Shown one piece after another: positions 9,372 to 18,269 of a stretch of DNA of 64,000 bases (position 1 is its first letter; every line of letters starts with the position of its first letter). Under the pieces are notes generated by a model. The model had not been told where the DNA came from, searched no databases, and saw nothing but the letters and a program-made list of their open reading frames with translations. This DNA is from an uncultured Aquabacterium sp. (GTDB lineage Bacteria; Pseudomonadota; Gammaproteobacteria; Burkholderiales; Burkholderiaceae_C), in the NCBI RefSeq assembly GCF_913773725.1, contig NZ_CAJYGK010000161.1, positions 62,001 to 126,000 on the forward strand. The letters are read 5' to 3'. Both the position numbers and the translations under genes were made by a program.

Positions 9372-10235
9372 ATGAAGCTGCGTTTCACCAAGATGCACGG
9401 CGCGGGCAACGACTTCGTCGTGCTGGACGCCACCCGTTCGCCGCTCGATCTGAGCCCGGCGCAGTACCGCTTTCTGGCGGACCGCCGCTTCGGCATCGGC
9501 GCCGACCAGATCCTGATCGTCGAACCCGGCGACCCGGCCCGCGGCACCGACTTCACCTACCGCATCATGAACGCCGACGGCGGCGAGGTAGAACAGTGCG
9601 GCAACGGCGCGCGCTGCTTTGCCCGCTTCGTGCACGACACCGGCCTTACGGCCAAGGACGTGATCCGCGTGCAGACCATGAAGGCCGTGATCGAGCCCCG
9701 CCTGCAGGCCGATGGCCGCGTCACGGTCGACATGGGCGCGCCCTTCCTGGTGCCGGCCGATGTGCCTTTCGATGGCGCTGGCCTGACCCCGCGGCTGGAG
9801 AACGGCTGCGAGCTCTGGCCGATCGAACTGGCCAACCACCCGGTGGAAGTGGCCGTGGTCAGCATGGGCAACCCCCACGCCGTGATGCGGGTTGACAGCA
9901 CCGAGCACGCCCCGGTGGACGAGCTGGGCCCCCAGATCGAAGGCCACAGCCGCTTCCCCCGCCGTGTCAACGCCGGCTTCATGGAGGTGGTGAACCGCGG
10001 CCACATCCGCCTGCGCGTGTACGAACGCGGCTCGGGCGAAACGCTGGCCTGCGGCTCGGGCGCATGTGCGGCTGTCGTGGCCGGCATCCGCCTGGGCTGG
10101 CTGGATGACACCGTGGACGTCGACATGCCCGGTGGCCGCCTCACCATCCGTTGGGCGGGCCCCGGTACGCCCGTGCTCATGACCGGTCCGGCCGTCAAGG
10201 TGTTTGACGGCGAAATCGACGTGCCCGCGCTCTGA
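9372..10235 (+). CDS. dapF: diaminopimelate epimerase
   Basis: Interconverts LL- and meso-diaminopimelate for lysine and peptidoglycan synthesis. The two catalytic cysteines are visible: C76 in [13 protein letters not shown] and C227 in [12 protein letters not shown]. The N-terminus [19 protein letters not shown] is the family start, so I use the ATG at 9372 rather than the in-frame ATG at 9339. The 287 residues are a normal length. It is followed after 23 bases by the DUF484 gene and then xerC, a conserved proteobacterial order that suggests one operon. Confidence 0.97.
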   Translation: MKLRFTKMHGAGNDFVVLDATRSPLDLSPAQYRFLADRRFGIGADQILIVEPGDPARGTDFTYRIMNADGGEVEQCGNGARCFARFVHDTGLTAKDVIRVQTMKAVIEPRLQADGRVTVDMGAPFLVPADVPFDGAGLTPRLENGCELWPIELANHPVEVAVVSMGNPHAVMRVDSTEHAPVDELGPQIEGHSRFPRRVNAGFMEVVNRGHIRLRVYERGSGETLACGSGACAAVVAGIRLGWLDDTVDVDMPGGRLTIRWAGPGTPVLMTGPAVKVFDGEIDVPAL

Positions 10236-10258
10236 ACCCTTCTGAACCGACTTCCCCC

Positions 10259-10951
10259 ATGACCCTGCAAGGCATCACCGAAGAAGAAATCGCCAACTAC
10301 CTGGTGAACACCCCGGCGTTTTTCGAGCGCCACGCGCAGCTGCTGGCCAGCATCACGCTCAGCAGCCCGCATGGCGGCCGGGCCGTGTCGCTGCAAGAGC
10401 GGCAGATGGAGATGCTGCGCGACAAGATCCGCGGGCTGGAAAAGCGCATCATGGACATGATCCGCCTCAGCCAGGAGAACGAGGCCATCGTGCACCGCCT
10501 GCACCTGTGGGTGCGCAGCGTGCTGCTGTGCCATGACGACGCGGCCCTGCCCGACACCGTGGTCAAGGGCCTGCAGGACCAGTTCCTGATTCCGCAGGCC
10601 GCGGTGCGCATCTGGGGCACCACCGCGCACCCTGTGCGCGCGGCGCTGGCCGAACAGGCCGATGCCCTGCCCGCCCTGCAACCCGTGAGCGACGACGCCC
10701 GCAGCTTTGCCGGTAGCCTGAGCCAGCCCTATTGCGGCGTGAACGCCGGCTTCGAGGCCTCGAAGTGGCTGGAAGACGCCAGCACCGTCACCTCGCTGGC
10801 CCTGATCCCGCTGCACCGCGATGGCGCATGCTTCGGCCTGCTGGTGCTCGGCTCGCCCGACCCGACCCGCTACACGGCCGACATGGGCGTGGAGTTTCTG
10901 GTGCAGGTGGGCGAGGTGGCGGGGGCGTCGCTGAGCCGGTTGCTGGGCTGA
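10259..10951 (+). CDS. DUF484 family protein
   Basis: A cytoplasmic protein of 230 residues belonging to DUF484, a family almost always found between dapF and xerC. It opens with ITEEEIANYLVNTPAFFERHAQLL, a signature of the family, followed by a coiled region (about residues 40-80) and a GAF-like alpha/beta domain to the end. The biochemical role is unknown. The xerC ATG lies 2 bases after its stop, so the two are likely cotranslated. Confidence 0.88.
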   Translation: MTLQGITEEEIANYLVNTPAFFERHAQLLASITLSSPHGGRAVSLQERQMEMLRDKIRGLEKRIMDMIRLSQENEAIVHRLHLWVRSVLLCHDDAALPDTVVKGLQDQFLIPQAAVRIWGTTAHPVRAALAEQADALPALQPVSDDARSFAGSLSQPYCGVNAGFEASKWLEDASTVTSLALIPLHRDGACFGLLVLGSPDPTRYTADMGVEFLVQVGEVAGASLSRLLG

Positions 10952-10953
10952 AC

Positions 10954-11934
10954 ATGACGGCTGCGCCGGGCGCCGGCCTCATCGCCCAGCACCTGACCTA
11001 CCAGCGCACCCAACGCCGGTTGGCCGAACGGACGCTGGCGATGTATGGCGACGCCTTCACCCGGCTGCAGACGCTGTGCGAGAAAGAGGGCCTGGCTCTG
11101 GACGCCATACGCCCCCACCACGTGCGCGGCTGGATCGCCCGGCTGCACGCCCAGGGGCTGGGCCCCCGGAGCCTGGCGATCACCCTCGCCGCCTGGCGCG
11201 GCCTGTTCAAGTGGATGGGCCGGGAGCGGCTGGTGGCCGCCAACCCGGTGGACGGCATCAAACCGCCCAAGGCGCCCAAGCCCTTGCCCAAGGCCTTGTC
11301 GGTGGACGATGCGGTAGCGCTGGCGGAACGGGTGCCCAGGCTGCCGCCCACACCTGCGGCCTCTCAGGCCGCGGCCACACGCCAGGAGCGCGAAGCCCCC
11401 TGGCTGGCCGCCCGTGACGCGGCGATGATCGAACTGCTCTACAGCAGCGGCCTGCGTAGCGCGGAGTTGATCGGCCTGGATGCAGCAGCCGGCCCCGACG
11501 CCGCAGGCTGGATCGACCTCCAGGCCGCCGAGGCCCATGTGCTGGGCAAGGGCCACAAGCGCCGCAGCGTGCCGGTCGGCTCGGCCGCGATGCGGGCGCT
11601 GCGCCACTGGCTGGACGTCCGGGCCAGCCTGACGCCGCCGCAAGACAACGCCCTGTTCATCAGCCGCCTGGGCACGCGCATCACGCCCATGCAACTTCGC
11701 AACCGCCTCAAACAGCTGGCACAGCAGGCGGGCCTGCCCACGCACGTGCATCCGCACATGCTGCGCCACAGCTTTGCCAGCCACCTGCTGCAGTCCAGCG
11801 GCGATCTGCGCGCCGTGCAAGAACTGCTGGGCCACGCCCACATCACCACCACGCAGGTCTACACCAAGCTCGACTTCCAGCACCTGGCCAAGGTGTACGA
11901 CGCGGCCCACCCGCGCGCCAAGCGCAAGGTCTGA
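10954..11934 (+). CDS. xerC: tyrosine recombinase XerC
   Basis: A site-specific recombinase acting with XerD at dif to resolve chromosome dimers. The N-terminal SAM-like core-binding domain spans about residues 8-100 and the catalytic domain about 110-326. Active-site residues seen: R168 in SSGLRSAELIGLD, the HPHMLRHSFASHL block (H-x-x-R), LLGHAHI, and the nucleophile Y303 in TTQVYTKLD. The 326 residues are slightly longer than the usual 300, owing to an Ala-rich insert near residue 130. The dapF-DUF484-xerC context supports XerC over a phage integrase. Confidence 0.95.
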   Translation: MTAAPGAGLIAQHLTYQRTQRRLAERTLAMYGDAFTRLQTLCEKEGLALDAIRPHHVRGWIARLHAQGLGPRSLAITLAAWRGLFKWMGRERLVAANPVDGIKPPKAPKPLPKALSVDDAVALAERVPRLPPTPAASQAAATRQEREAPWLAARDAAMIELLYSSGLRSAELIGLDAAAGPDAAGWIDLQAAEAHVLGKGHKRRSVPVGSAAMRALRHWLDVRASLTPPQDNALFISRLGTRITPMQLRNRLKQLAQQAGLPTHVHPHMLRHSFASHLLQSSGDLRAVQELLGHAHITTTQVYTKLDFQHLAKVYDAAHPRAKRKV

Positions 11935-11993
11935 CGCCACCGCGCAGGGCCCCTGAGGGACAATTCGGGTTTTGCACATTCCCGGTCCCGAAC

Positions 11994-13199
11994 ATGAAAA
12001 CCATCACCCTGCGCGCAGGCAAAGAACGCTCGCTGTTGCGTCACCACCCCTGGGTCTTCCAGGGCAGCATCGCCAAGGGTGGCGCCGACGCGGGCGAGAC
12101 CGTGCGGGTCGAGTCCCACGACGGGAAGTTCCTGGCCTGGGCCGCCTTCAGCCCCAGCTCGCAGATCCGCGTGCGCGCCTGGAGCTTTGACGAAGCCGAA
12201 CGGATCGACGCGGCCTTCTTCCAGCGCCGGGTGGAACAGGCCGTGGCCCTGCGCCGCCGCCTGGGCATCGACTCGAACGGCATCCGCCTGATCCACGGCG
12301 AGGCCGACGGCCTGCCCGGCCTGATCGTCGACCAGTACGGCGACCTGCTGAGCGCCCAGTTCCTGAGCGCCGGCACCGAACGCTGGAAGGACGCGATTGC
12401 CGACGCCCTGCTGGCGGCCACGGGTTGCGCCTATCTGTATGAACGATCGGATTCCGGCGTGCGCGGGCTGGAAGGCCTGGCGCCCGTGACCGGCTGGCTG
12501 CGCCACCCCGACACCGCCGACGGCAGCCGCCGCGCGACGGAGGTGACCATCCACGAAAACGGCTGGAAGCTGACATTGGACGTGGCAGAGGGCCACAAGA
12601 CCGGCTACTACCTGGACCAGCGCGACAACCGCGGGCTGTTTGCGCGCCTGGTGCGCGAAATGGGCTGCAAGACGGTGCTGAACTGCTACAGCTACACCGG
12701 TGGCTTCAGCGTGGCCGCGCTGGCTGGGGGCGCCACCGAGGTGACCAGCGTGGATTCATCCGGCCCGGCCCTGGCGCGCGCCACGGCCCACGTGACGCTG
12801 AACGGCTTTGACGCCGCGGCGCACACCGCGCTGGACGCCGACGTGAACGGCACGCTGCGCCGCTTCATCAAGGAAGGCCGCACGTTCGACGCCATCGTGC
12901 TCGACCCGCCGAAGTTCGCGCCGAGTGCCGCCCACGCCGACCGCGCCAGCCGCGCCTACAAGGACATCAACCGCTTGGCCTTCAAGCTGCTTAACCCGGG
13001 CGGGCTGCTGCTCACGTTCTCGTGCTCGGGCGGCATCGGCGCGGAGTTGTTCCACAAGATCGTGGCGGGCGCGGGGCTGGATGCGCAGGTGGATGGCTAC
13101 CTGCTGCGCAGGCTCGAAGCCACACCGGATCACCCCACGACGATCACGTTCCCGGAAGGGGAGTATCTGAAGGGACTGGCCATCGTGCGGAAGGGGTAA
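11994..13199 (+). CDS. rlmI: class I rRNA (cytosine-C5) methyltransferase, RlmI-like
   Basis: A SAM-dependent methyltransferase of the RlmI/YccW type, which methylates a cytosine of 23S rRNA in E. coli. At 401 residues it is close to E. coli RlmI (396). There is an N-terminal PUA-like domain (about 1-80, with RHHPWVFQGSI), then a Rossmann methyltransferase domain. The SAM-binding block is VLNCYSYTGGFSVAALAGGA near residue 229, and the catalytic blocks are VLDPPKFAPS near 302 and TFSCSGGI near 342. It is a monocistronic-looking gene 59 bases after xerC. The target base is inferred from the family. Confidence 0.88.
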   Translation: MKTITLRAGKERSLLRHHPWVFQGSIAKGGADAGETVRVESHDGKFLAWAAFSPSSQIRVRAWSFDEAERIDAAFFQRRVEQAVALRRRLGIDSNGIRLIHGEADGLPGLIVDQYGDLLSAQFLSAGTERWKDAIADALLAATGCAYLYERSDSGVRGLEGLAPVTGWLRHPDTADGSRRATEVTIHENGWKLTLDVAEGHKTGYYLDQRDNRGLFARLVREMGCKTVLNCYSYTGGFSVAALAGGATEVTSVDSSGPALARATAHVTLNGFDAAAHTALDADVNGTLRRFIKEGRTFDAIVLDPPKFAPSAAHADRASRAYKDINRLAFKLLNPGGLLLTFSCSGGIGAELFHKIVAGAGLDAQVDGYLLRRLEATPDHPTTITFPEGEYLKGLAIVRKG

Positions 13200-13391
13200 C
13201 GGGCGAGCGCGCGACCTGACCGCCACGTGCGATCACCTCAGGATCACTCGGCGATAGCTCACTCGCACGACAATTGTGATGAAAAGTCACTGAACCCCGA
13301 CTCCGGGGGCAACATGTGACAGAAATAGCGCAGATCTGAGAAGATGTGAACCGGATCAGACCCCGATCACCAAGCCACCCTCGGGAGGGCG

Positions 13392-14330
13392 ATGGTGAAC
13401 AAGTCTTTGAACTGGCACCTCATGAACCACCGGATCGCTCTCGGCGCACCAAAATCCGTCTCGCTGGGGAGGTATGACCTCTGGCTACTGCTCGGCGCAT
13501 TCGTAGCGCTATACGCGCCTACCTACGCAACCCTCGACCGAGTCGTGTGGATCAGAGAGGGTCAAGGGCATGGCCCTATTTTGGCCGCATTGATCGGATG
13601 GCTCATCTGGACACGCCTTCCGAAATTCCTCGCTCTGAATACACCCCCAAACACATTTGCGGGGAGCGTCACGTTGCTGCTTGGTGCCGTGATGTATGTG
13701 CTAGGACGGTCCCAAGACCTGATGGCGCTTGACACGTTCTCTCAAGTTTTCTTCCTAGGAAGCATAGCTTTGCTTTACAGAGGCTGGGCCGGACTAAGGC
13801 TCATGTGGTTTCCTCTGTTTTTCTTCATATTTATTATCCCGCTTCCCACGACATTCGTGGACTCCGTTACTGCTCCTTTGAAGATGGCAGTGTCCGTGGT
13901 ATCGGAAAACGTGCTTCATGCCGCCGGATTTCCAATAGGACGAGAAGGGGTGATGCTGGTAATCGGCCCCTACAAGTTGTTGGTTGCTGATGCATGCGCA
14001 GGAATCAACTCGATCTTTGCACTAGAAGCCGTCGGGGTTTTCTACATGAGCATTGCCGGCCACACCAACAGGCTCCGCAACATTCTACTGGCCACATTCA
14101 TCCTTCCTATATCTTTTATCTCAAACGTCACGCGCGTGTGTACACTCGTTCTGATTACCTATTATTTTGGCGATGAAGCTGGCCAAGGCTTCGTTCATGG
14201 ATTTGCCGGAATTCTGCTTTTCGTCGTGGCAACCCTCCTCACGCTCGCAACAGATTCCTTGCTTGGCCTTTTTTTGAAGGATGGGTCACAAAATGTCCGC
14301 ACCAGTCCATCTCATGCAGGCAGCAACTGA
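13392..14330 (+). CDS. xrtB: exosortase B
   Basis: An integral membrane cysteine transpeptidase-like enzyme that processes PEP-CTERM tails. It has about eight membrane helices in 312 residues. The three catalytic positions are conserved: Cys in VADACAGINSIFALE, Arg in SNVTRVCTLV, and His in GQGFVHGFAG. It is followed by EpsI and by exopolysaccharide genes, the classical setting of exosortase B in betaproteobacteria. GGGAGG sits just before the ATG. Candidate substrates in the window are the PEP-CTERM proteins at 3.1, 5.8, 44.8 and 55.2 kb. The A, B or other subtype is judged from context and length only. Confidence 0.88.
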   Translation: MVNKSLNWHLMNHRIALGAPKSVSLGRYDLWLLLGAFVALYAPTYATLDRVVWIREGQGHGPILAALIGWLIWTRLPKFLALNTPPNTFAGSVTLLLGAVMYVLGRSQDLMALDTFSQVFFLGSIALLYRGWAGLRLMWFPLFFFIFIIPLPTTFVDSVTAPLKMAVSVVSENVLHAAGFPIGREGVMLVIGPYKLLVADACAGINSIFALEAVGVFYMSIAGHTNRLRNILLATFILPISFISNVTRVCTLVLITYYFGDEAGQGFVHGFAGILLFVVATLLTLATDSLLGLFLKDGSQNVRTSPSHAGSN

Positions 14331-15051
14331 GCAGACCGGGATGTGGCCAGAATGGAGGCGTCCGACTCGCAGGACATGGTTCGTTGTTGGCATGGCGCTC
14401 TTGTTGCTGACGCTCGGCTACGCCCTCCAACCTCGTCTAACAGAGAACACTGTGGATGAAGCCACTCTTAATCGACTAATACCTAAGAGTTTTGGCGAAT
14501 GGGTGGAAGTGAAAAGCACCGTACCTCAAGTGACTACGGCCACGGATCAGGCCTTGTCCGACCAGCAACCGTATGACGCGCAGGTAATGCGCACGTACCG
14601 GCACAGTTCAGGTCAGACTGTCATGATTGCGATTGCATACGGCAGAAACCAACGACAGGAAATCAAAGTCCATCGTCCGGAAGTCTGTTATGCCGCCGCG
14701 GGTCGAAAAGTGGTCTCTATCGCGCCCACTGAATTCGGAATCGAATCCGGGGATGGCCAACCCGTGATCGGCATGCAGATGCTGACTACCCTTCCAAGGC
14801 AGGAAGCAGACGAACTGGTGCTTTACTGGATTCGGATTGGTCACACCTTCTCACAAAGCGGACTGACCCAGCGCCTGCATATTCTGACAGAGGGCTTGAA
14901 AGGGCGGAGATCAGACGGGATACTCGTTCGCTTTTCTCAGATCATACCGAGGAATTCGGATACTGCAGCATCCAAAAACCTGCAACAAGCATTTGCTCGC
15001 GAACTCATTGCCGCCCTTCCAAAAGAAGGCCGACAACTACTCATAAACTGA
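14293..15051 (+). CDS. epsI: exosortase-associated protein EpsI
   Basis: A DUF3485/EpsI-family protein, 252 residues, which in many genomes is adjacent to or fused to exosortases. One N-terminal membrane helix (about residues 33-50) is followed by an extracytoplasmic domain with the hallmark HRPEVCYAAAGRKV near residue 131, whose His and Cys are conserved. The start overlaps the xrtB 3' end; ATG 14281 is an alternative, but the purine-rich tract before it touches that codon, so 14293 is preferred. Its exact activity is unknown; it is thought to assist exosortase function or exopolysaccharide export. The next gene starts 3 bases after its stop. Confidence 0.85.
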   Translation: MSAPVHLMQAATEQTGMWPEWRRPTRRTWFVVGMALLLLTLGYALQPRLTENTVDEATLNRLIPKSFGEWVEVKSTVPQVTTATDQALSDQQPYDAQVMRTYRHSSGQTVMIAIAYGRNQRQEIKVHRPEVCYAAAGRKVVSIAPTEFGIESGDGQPVIGMQMLTTLPRQEADELVLYWIRIGHTFSQSGLTQRLHILTEGLKGRRSDGILVRFSQIIPRNSDTAASKNLQQAFARELIAALPKEGRQLLIN

Positions 15052-15054
15052 ATC

Positions 15055-16023
15055 ATGAAATTCGTCATCTTCGGGGGAGCCGGCTACATCGGCACAGAAC
15101 TGGCAAAATATGCTCTTTCAGAGGGGTGGGCATCCGAGGTGGTGATTGCCGATATCCGGGAATCCTCGCTCACAGGCAATCCTGGCGTCACTTACAAGCG
15201 CTGTGATGTGCGACAGGCTATTCCGGCGGATCTGGCGGAAAATGGAGCAGTCGACTGGATCTTCAACTTTGCAGCGGTGCATCGTGAACCCGGCCACGAA
15301 GCTCACGAATACTTTGATACAAACATCGCGGGCGCGCAAAATGTTTGCGCTTTCGCCGAAGCTACTGGATGCAAGAATATTTACTTCACGAGCAGCATCA
15401 GCGTATACGGCCCCACAAGCAAGGCGACAGATGAAAAATCTCCGATGTGTCCGATCACGCCATACGGCGGATCAAAGTATCCTGCGGAGCTGATCCATCG
15501 CAGCTGGCAGAAATTGGGGGATGATCGGCGCCTCGTCATCGTTCGGCCCGGAGTAGTGTATGGCCCTCGCGACCCCGGCAATATTGGTCGAATGATCAGA
15601 GCAATTCGGAAGGGTTATTTCGCATTCCCCGGATCCACCGACATCAAGAAATCATATGCATATGTGTATGGGCTTCTAGAGTCAATGCGATTCACCACCG
15701 CACGACGGGAACCTGTCATCACCTACAACTATGTGGAAACCCCAACCGAAGATTTAGGCACCATTGCCAATATCGTCAAACAGTTTGTAGGCTCCAAGGC
15801 CCCCATCCTGAGTCTGCCCACAGGATTACTGCTCCCATTTGCATACTTGGTGCAACTGGTTGCCGGAAGCCGAAACCCGATCCATCCAGTGCGGGTGATC
15901 AAGGCTGGACGCCCCACTCACATCGTGCCGCAGACGTTGCTGGACATGGGGTTTGATTTCAAGTATCCCTTTGCTGCATCGCTGGCGCACTGGAAGAAAG
16001 TCAGCCCTCAAGACTTTGAGTGA
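15055..16023 (+). CDS. NAD-dependent epimerase/dehydratase (extended SDR)
   Basis: A nucleotide-sugar epimerase or reductase of the extended SDR family, 322 residues. The cofactor motif FGGAGYIGTELAKY is at residues 5-18, and the catalytic YxxxK is in PYGGSKYPAELI near residue 140, with upstream TSSISVYGP. It lies between EpsI and the first glycosyltransferase with gaps of only 3 and 12 bases, so it belongs to the exopolysaccharide operon and probably supplies an activated sugar. The exact substrate cannot be read from the sequence. Confidence 0.85.
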   Translation: MKFVIFGGAGYIGTELAKYALSEGWASEVVIADIRESSLTGNPGVTYKRCDVRQAIPADLAENGAVDWIFNFAAVHREPGHEAHEYFDTNIAGAQNVCAFAEATGCKNIYFTSSISVYGPTSKATDEKSPMCPITPYGGSKYPAELIHRSWQKLGDDRRLVIVRPGVVYGPRDPGNIGRMIRAIRKGYFAFPGSTDIKKSYAYVYGLLESMRFTTARREPVITYNYVETPTEDLGTIANIVKQFVGSKAPILSLPTGLLLPFAYLVQLVAGSRNPIHPVRVIKAGRPTHIVPQTLLDMGFDFKYPFAASLAHWKKVSPQDFE

Positions 16024-16035
16024 GACAAGGAACCC

Positions 16036-17079
16036 ATGGAAAAAATGCAGGTCCTCGTCGTCATCCCCACGCTCAATGAGGCAGAGCACATCGAGGCCAC
16101 AATCGTTGCCTTGCATCAAGCCATACCAGACAAGGCGGACATTCTGTTCGTTGTCGTGGATGGCGGCAGTACGGATGGTACGCAAGCCATCGTGCAGCAA
16201 CTGAAAGATTGCAATTTCCCCAATTTGAGGCTACTGCACAATCCAAAACGCCTTCAAAGCGCGGCGGTGAATCTGGCCGTCAGGCAATTTGGAGCCCCTT
16301 ATAAAGTCCTCGTCCGATGCGACGCCCATTCTGTATACCCACCAGGTTTCATTCGGGATTTGGTTGCGTCGTTGGATGAGCACGTCGCAGACGCCGTTGT
16401 CGTCCCCATGGATTCCATCGGAGACACGCCTCTGAGAAAGGCGATTGCGTGGGTATCGGACACGCCTGTTGGGTCCGGAGGGTCGGCTCACCGCGGAGGA
16501 AGGCAAAGTGGCTTTGTCGATCACGGCCATCACGCCGCTTTCCGAATGGCTTCGTTCTGCCGGGCCGGTGGGTACGACGAATCGTTCAGCCATAACGAAG
16601 ATGCAGAGCTTGATTGCCGCCAGCGCGCCCTGGGTTCGAGGATATTCCTTGACGCCAATATCCGCATCGGATATTACGCTCGCCCGACGCTTCGCAGCCT
16701 CTGGAAACAGTACAGCGCATATGGTAGTGGGCGGTCACGAACTGTTCGTCGCCACCCTGGGTCCCTTCGTGCCCGACAACTGGCGGTCCCCGTTCATGTT
16801 GCGCTCTCTACGGGTGCGCTCGTGGCGGCGCCATGGGTACCTTGGTTGCTTGCTTGGCCACTCCTGTATTTGGCCGTGTTGCTTGGTACTAGCGCAGCAC
16901 TCGGGATCAAGCATCGTAATCTCGCCGCTGCGCTCGCTGCCCCAGCAGCCTTTGTCATGCATACGGCCTGGGCCATTGGCTTCTTCAGGGGGATGCTCGC
17001 ATTCCGAGAGGAGGCCTGGACTGAGAAGAATGCCGAGCCACTGGCGCTATCGGGCTCGTCAGTTGCTGGAGGAGCATGA
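16036..17079 (+). CDS. family 2 glycosyltransferase, ExoA-like
   Basis: A GT-A fold glycosyltransferase of 347 residues, resembling the succinoglycan glucosyltransferase ExoA. N-terminal VVIPTLNEAEHIEATI and VVVDGGSTDGT bind the nucleotide sugar, CDAHSVYPPGF carries the metal-binding acidic motif (D-x-H), and SHNEDAELDCRQRALG is the catalytic base region. Two C-terminal hydrophobic segments (about residues 245-320) suggest membrane association. Its last codons overlap the next gene (ATGA), showing tight coupling. It most likely adds a sugar to the lipid-linked repeat unit on the cytoplasmic face. Confidence 0.87.
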   Translation: MEKMQVLVVIPTLNEAEHIEATIVALHQAIPDKADILFVVVDGGSTDGTQAIVQQLKDCNFPNLRLLHNPKRLQSAAVNLAVRQFGAPYKVLVRCDAHSVYPPGFIRDLVASLDEHVADAVVVPMDSIGDTPLRKAIAWVSDTPVGSGGSAHRGGRQSGFVDHGHHAAFRMASFCRAGGYDESFSHNEDAELDCRQRALGSRIFLDANIRIGYYARPTLRSLWKQYSAYGSGRSRTVRRHPGSLRARQLAVPVHVALSTGALVAAPWVPWLLAWPLLYLAVLLGTSAALGIKHRNLAAALAAPAAFVMHTAWAIGFFRGMLAFREEAWTEKNAEPLALSGSSVAGGA

Positions 17080-18248
17080 GTAATACCTCCGATCTTCGCG
17101 TGGCTCTCATCGACCCCTCTCTTTTCACCGGCCCCTATGATGCGGCGCTAACCGCAGGATTACAGTCGTGCGGTGTTCGCCCTCATTGGCTCACACGCCC
17201 CACCCGTCGCGGCGACCGTCAAGAGATCCCTGTCGAGTTCACGTCTGCGGTGTTCTATAAGCATGTGGACGATGCCAGAGCCTTCCCAAAAGCTGCTCGC
17301 ACAGCTGTGAAGGGTCTCGCCCATCTCGTCGGACTAGCGAGGTCTCTGAGATGTCTGATTCGGTCTCGCCCGGATGTGGTCCACGTGCAGTGGGTTGTAT
17401 TGCCACCGGTCGATCTTATTGCGCTGTGGCTCATCAAACGCTTCAGACCCGTTGTGCTTACCGTGCACGACACTGTTCCGTTCAACGGGGAACGGATCTC
17501 ACTGCTGCAAAACATCGGGTTTCATGCGCCCATCCGGCTTGCAGATGAAGTGATCGTGCACACGCGCTCGGGCAGGGACACGCTCTTGCGTCATGGTATC
17601 CCTGCATCCAAGATCAATGTCGTGCCGCACGGTCCCTTACCCCTGCACGCTAAGCCAGACCCGCTCCGCCCAGCAAAAGATCCGCAGCGTTACACCTTTG
17701 TGCTGTTCGGCGAACTGAAACCCTACAAGGGTGTTGATTTGCTGGTCGAAGCTGTGGGCTCGTTACCGGCGGACGTCCGGGAGCAGGCACGTGTGATCAT
17801 TGCTGGCCGCGAACGGATGGACATGAATCCAATCTATCAGCGCGTCAAAGAGTTGGGCGTGGAGCATCTCATCGACATCCGGCCGTTCCGCCAGTCGGAA
17901 GACGAAATGGCGAACCTTTTTGTAGACTGCGACTGCTTCGTTTTTCCATACCGACAGATTGATGCAAGTGGCGTCTACTTCCTCACGAAATCATTCAACA
18001 AATGGATGATCGCCAGCAGGGTGGGAATTTTCGCGGAGGACATGGAGCAAGGCGCACAAGGCGTACTTGTAGAGCCCGAAGACGTCGATGCACTGAAAAA
18101 TGCATTGCATAACGCCATTACGAAGAGGCACACGCCGGGCCCTGTTTCATCGACCGGAACCTGGTCAGGCATTGGAGAAATGACAAGAAAAGTGTACGAG
18201 AAGGCTATCAGACAGCGGGCTGAGCGCGCAACCGCCCTTTCATCCTGA
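17076..18248 (+). CDS. family 4 (GT-B) glycosyltransferase
   Basis: A cytoplasmic retaining-type glycosyltransferase, 390 residues, GT-B fold. The N-terminal acceptor domain contains DVVHVQWVVLPP and VVLTVHDTVPFNG. The C-terminal donor domain contains LFGELKPYKGVDLLVEAV near residue 208 and the acidic block FVFPYRQIDASGVYFLTKSF near 288, which replaces the usual EX7E. The ATG overlaps the stop of the preceding GT2 gene by 4 bases. It belongs to the plus-strand exopolysaccharide operon; donor and acceptor are unknown. Confidence 0.87.
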   Translation: MSNTSDLRVALIDPSLFTGPYDAALTAGLQSCGVRPHWLTRPTRRGDRQEIPVEFTSAVFYKHVDDARAFPKAARTAVKGLAHLVGLARSLRCLIRSRPDVVHVQWVVLPPVDLIALWLIKRFRPVVLTVHDTVPFNGERISLLQNIGFHAPIRLADEVIVHTRSGRDTLLRHGIPASKINVVPHGPLPLHAKPDPLRPAKDPQRYTFVLFGELKPYKGVDLLVEAVGSLPADVREQARVIIAGRERMDMNPIYQRVKELGVEHLIDIRPFRQSEDEMANLFVDCDCFVFPYRQIDASGVYFLTKSFNKWMIASRVGIFAEDMEQGAQGVLVEPEDVDALKNALHNAITKRHTPGPVSSTGTWSGIGEMTRKVYEKAIRQRAERATALSS

Positions 18249-18269
18249 AGACACCGACTGGATCCTCTC

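Noticed and set aside
10954-11934. xerC as the integrase of a mobile element
   Set aside because: It lies in the conserved dapF-DUF484-xerC order with no attachment site, tRNA or phage genes nearby.
13263-13278. Sigma-54-like TCGCACG-N4-TTGTG upstream of xrtB
   Set aside because: Both invariant pairs are broken (GG reads CG, GC reads GT).
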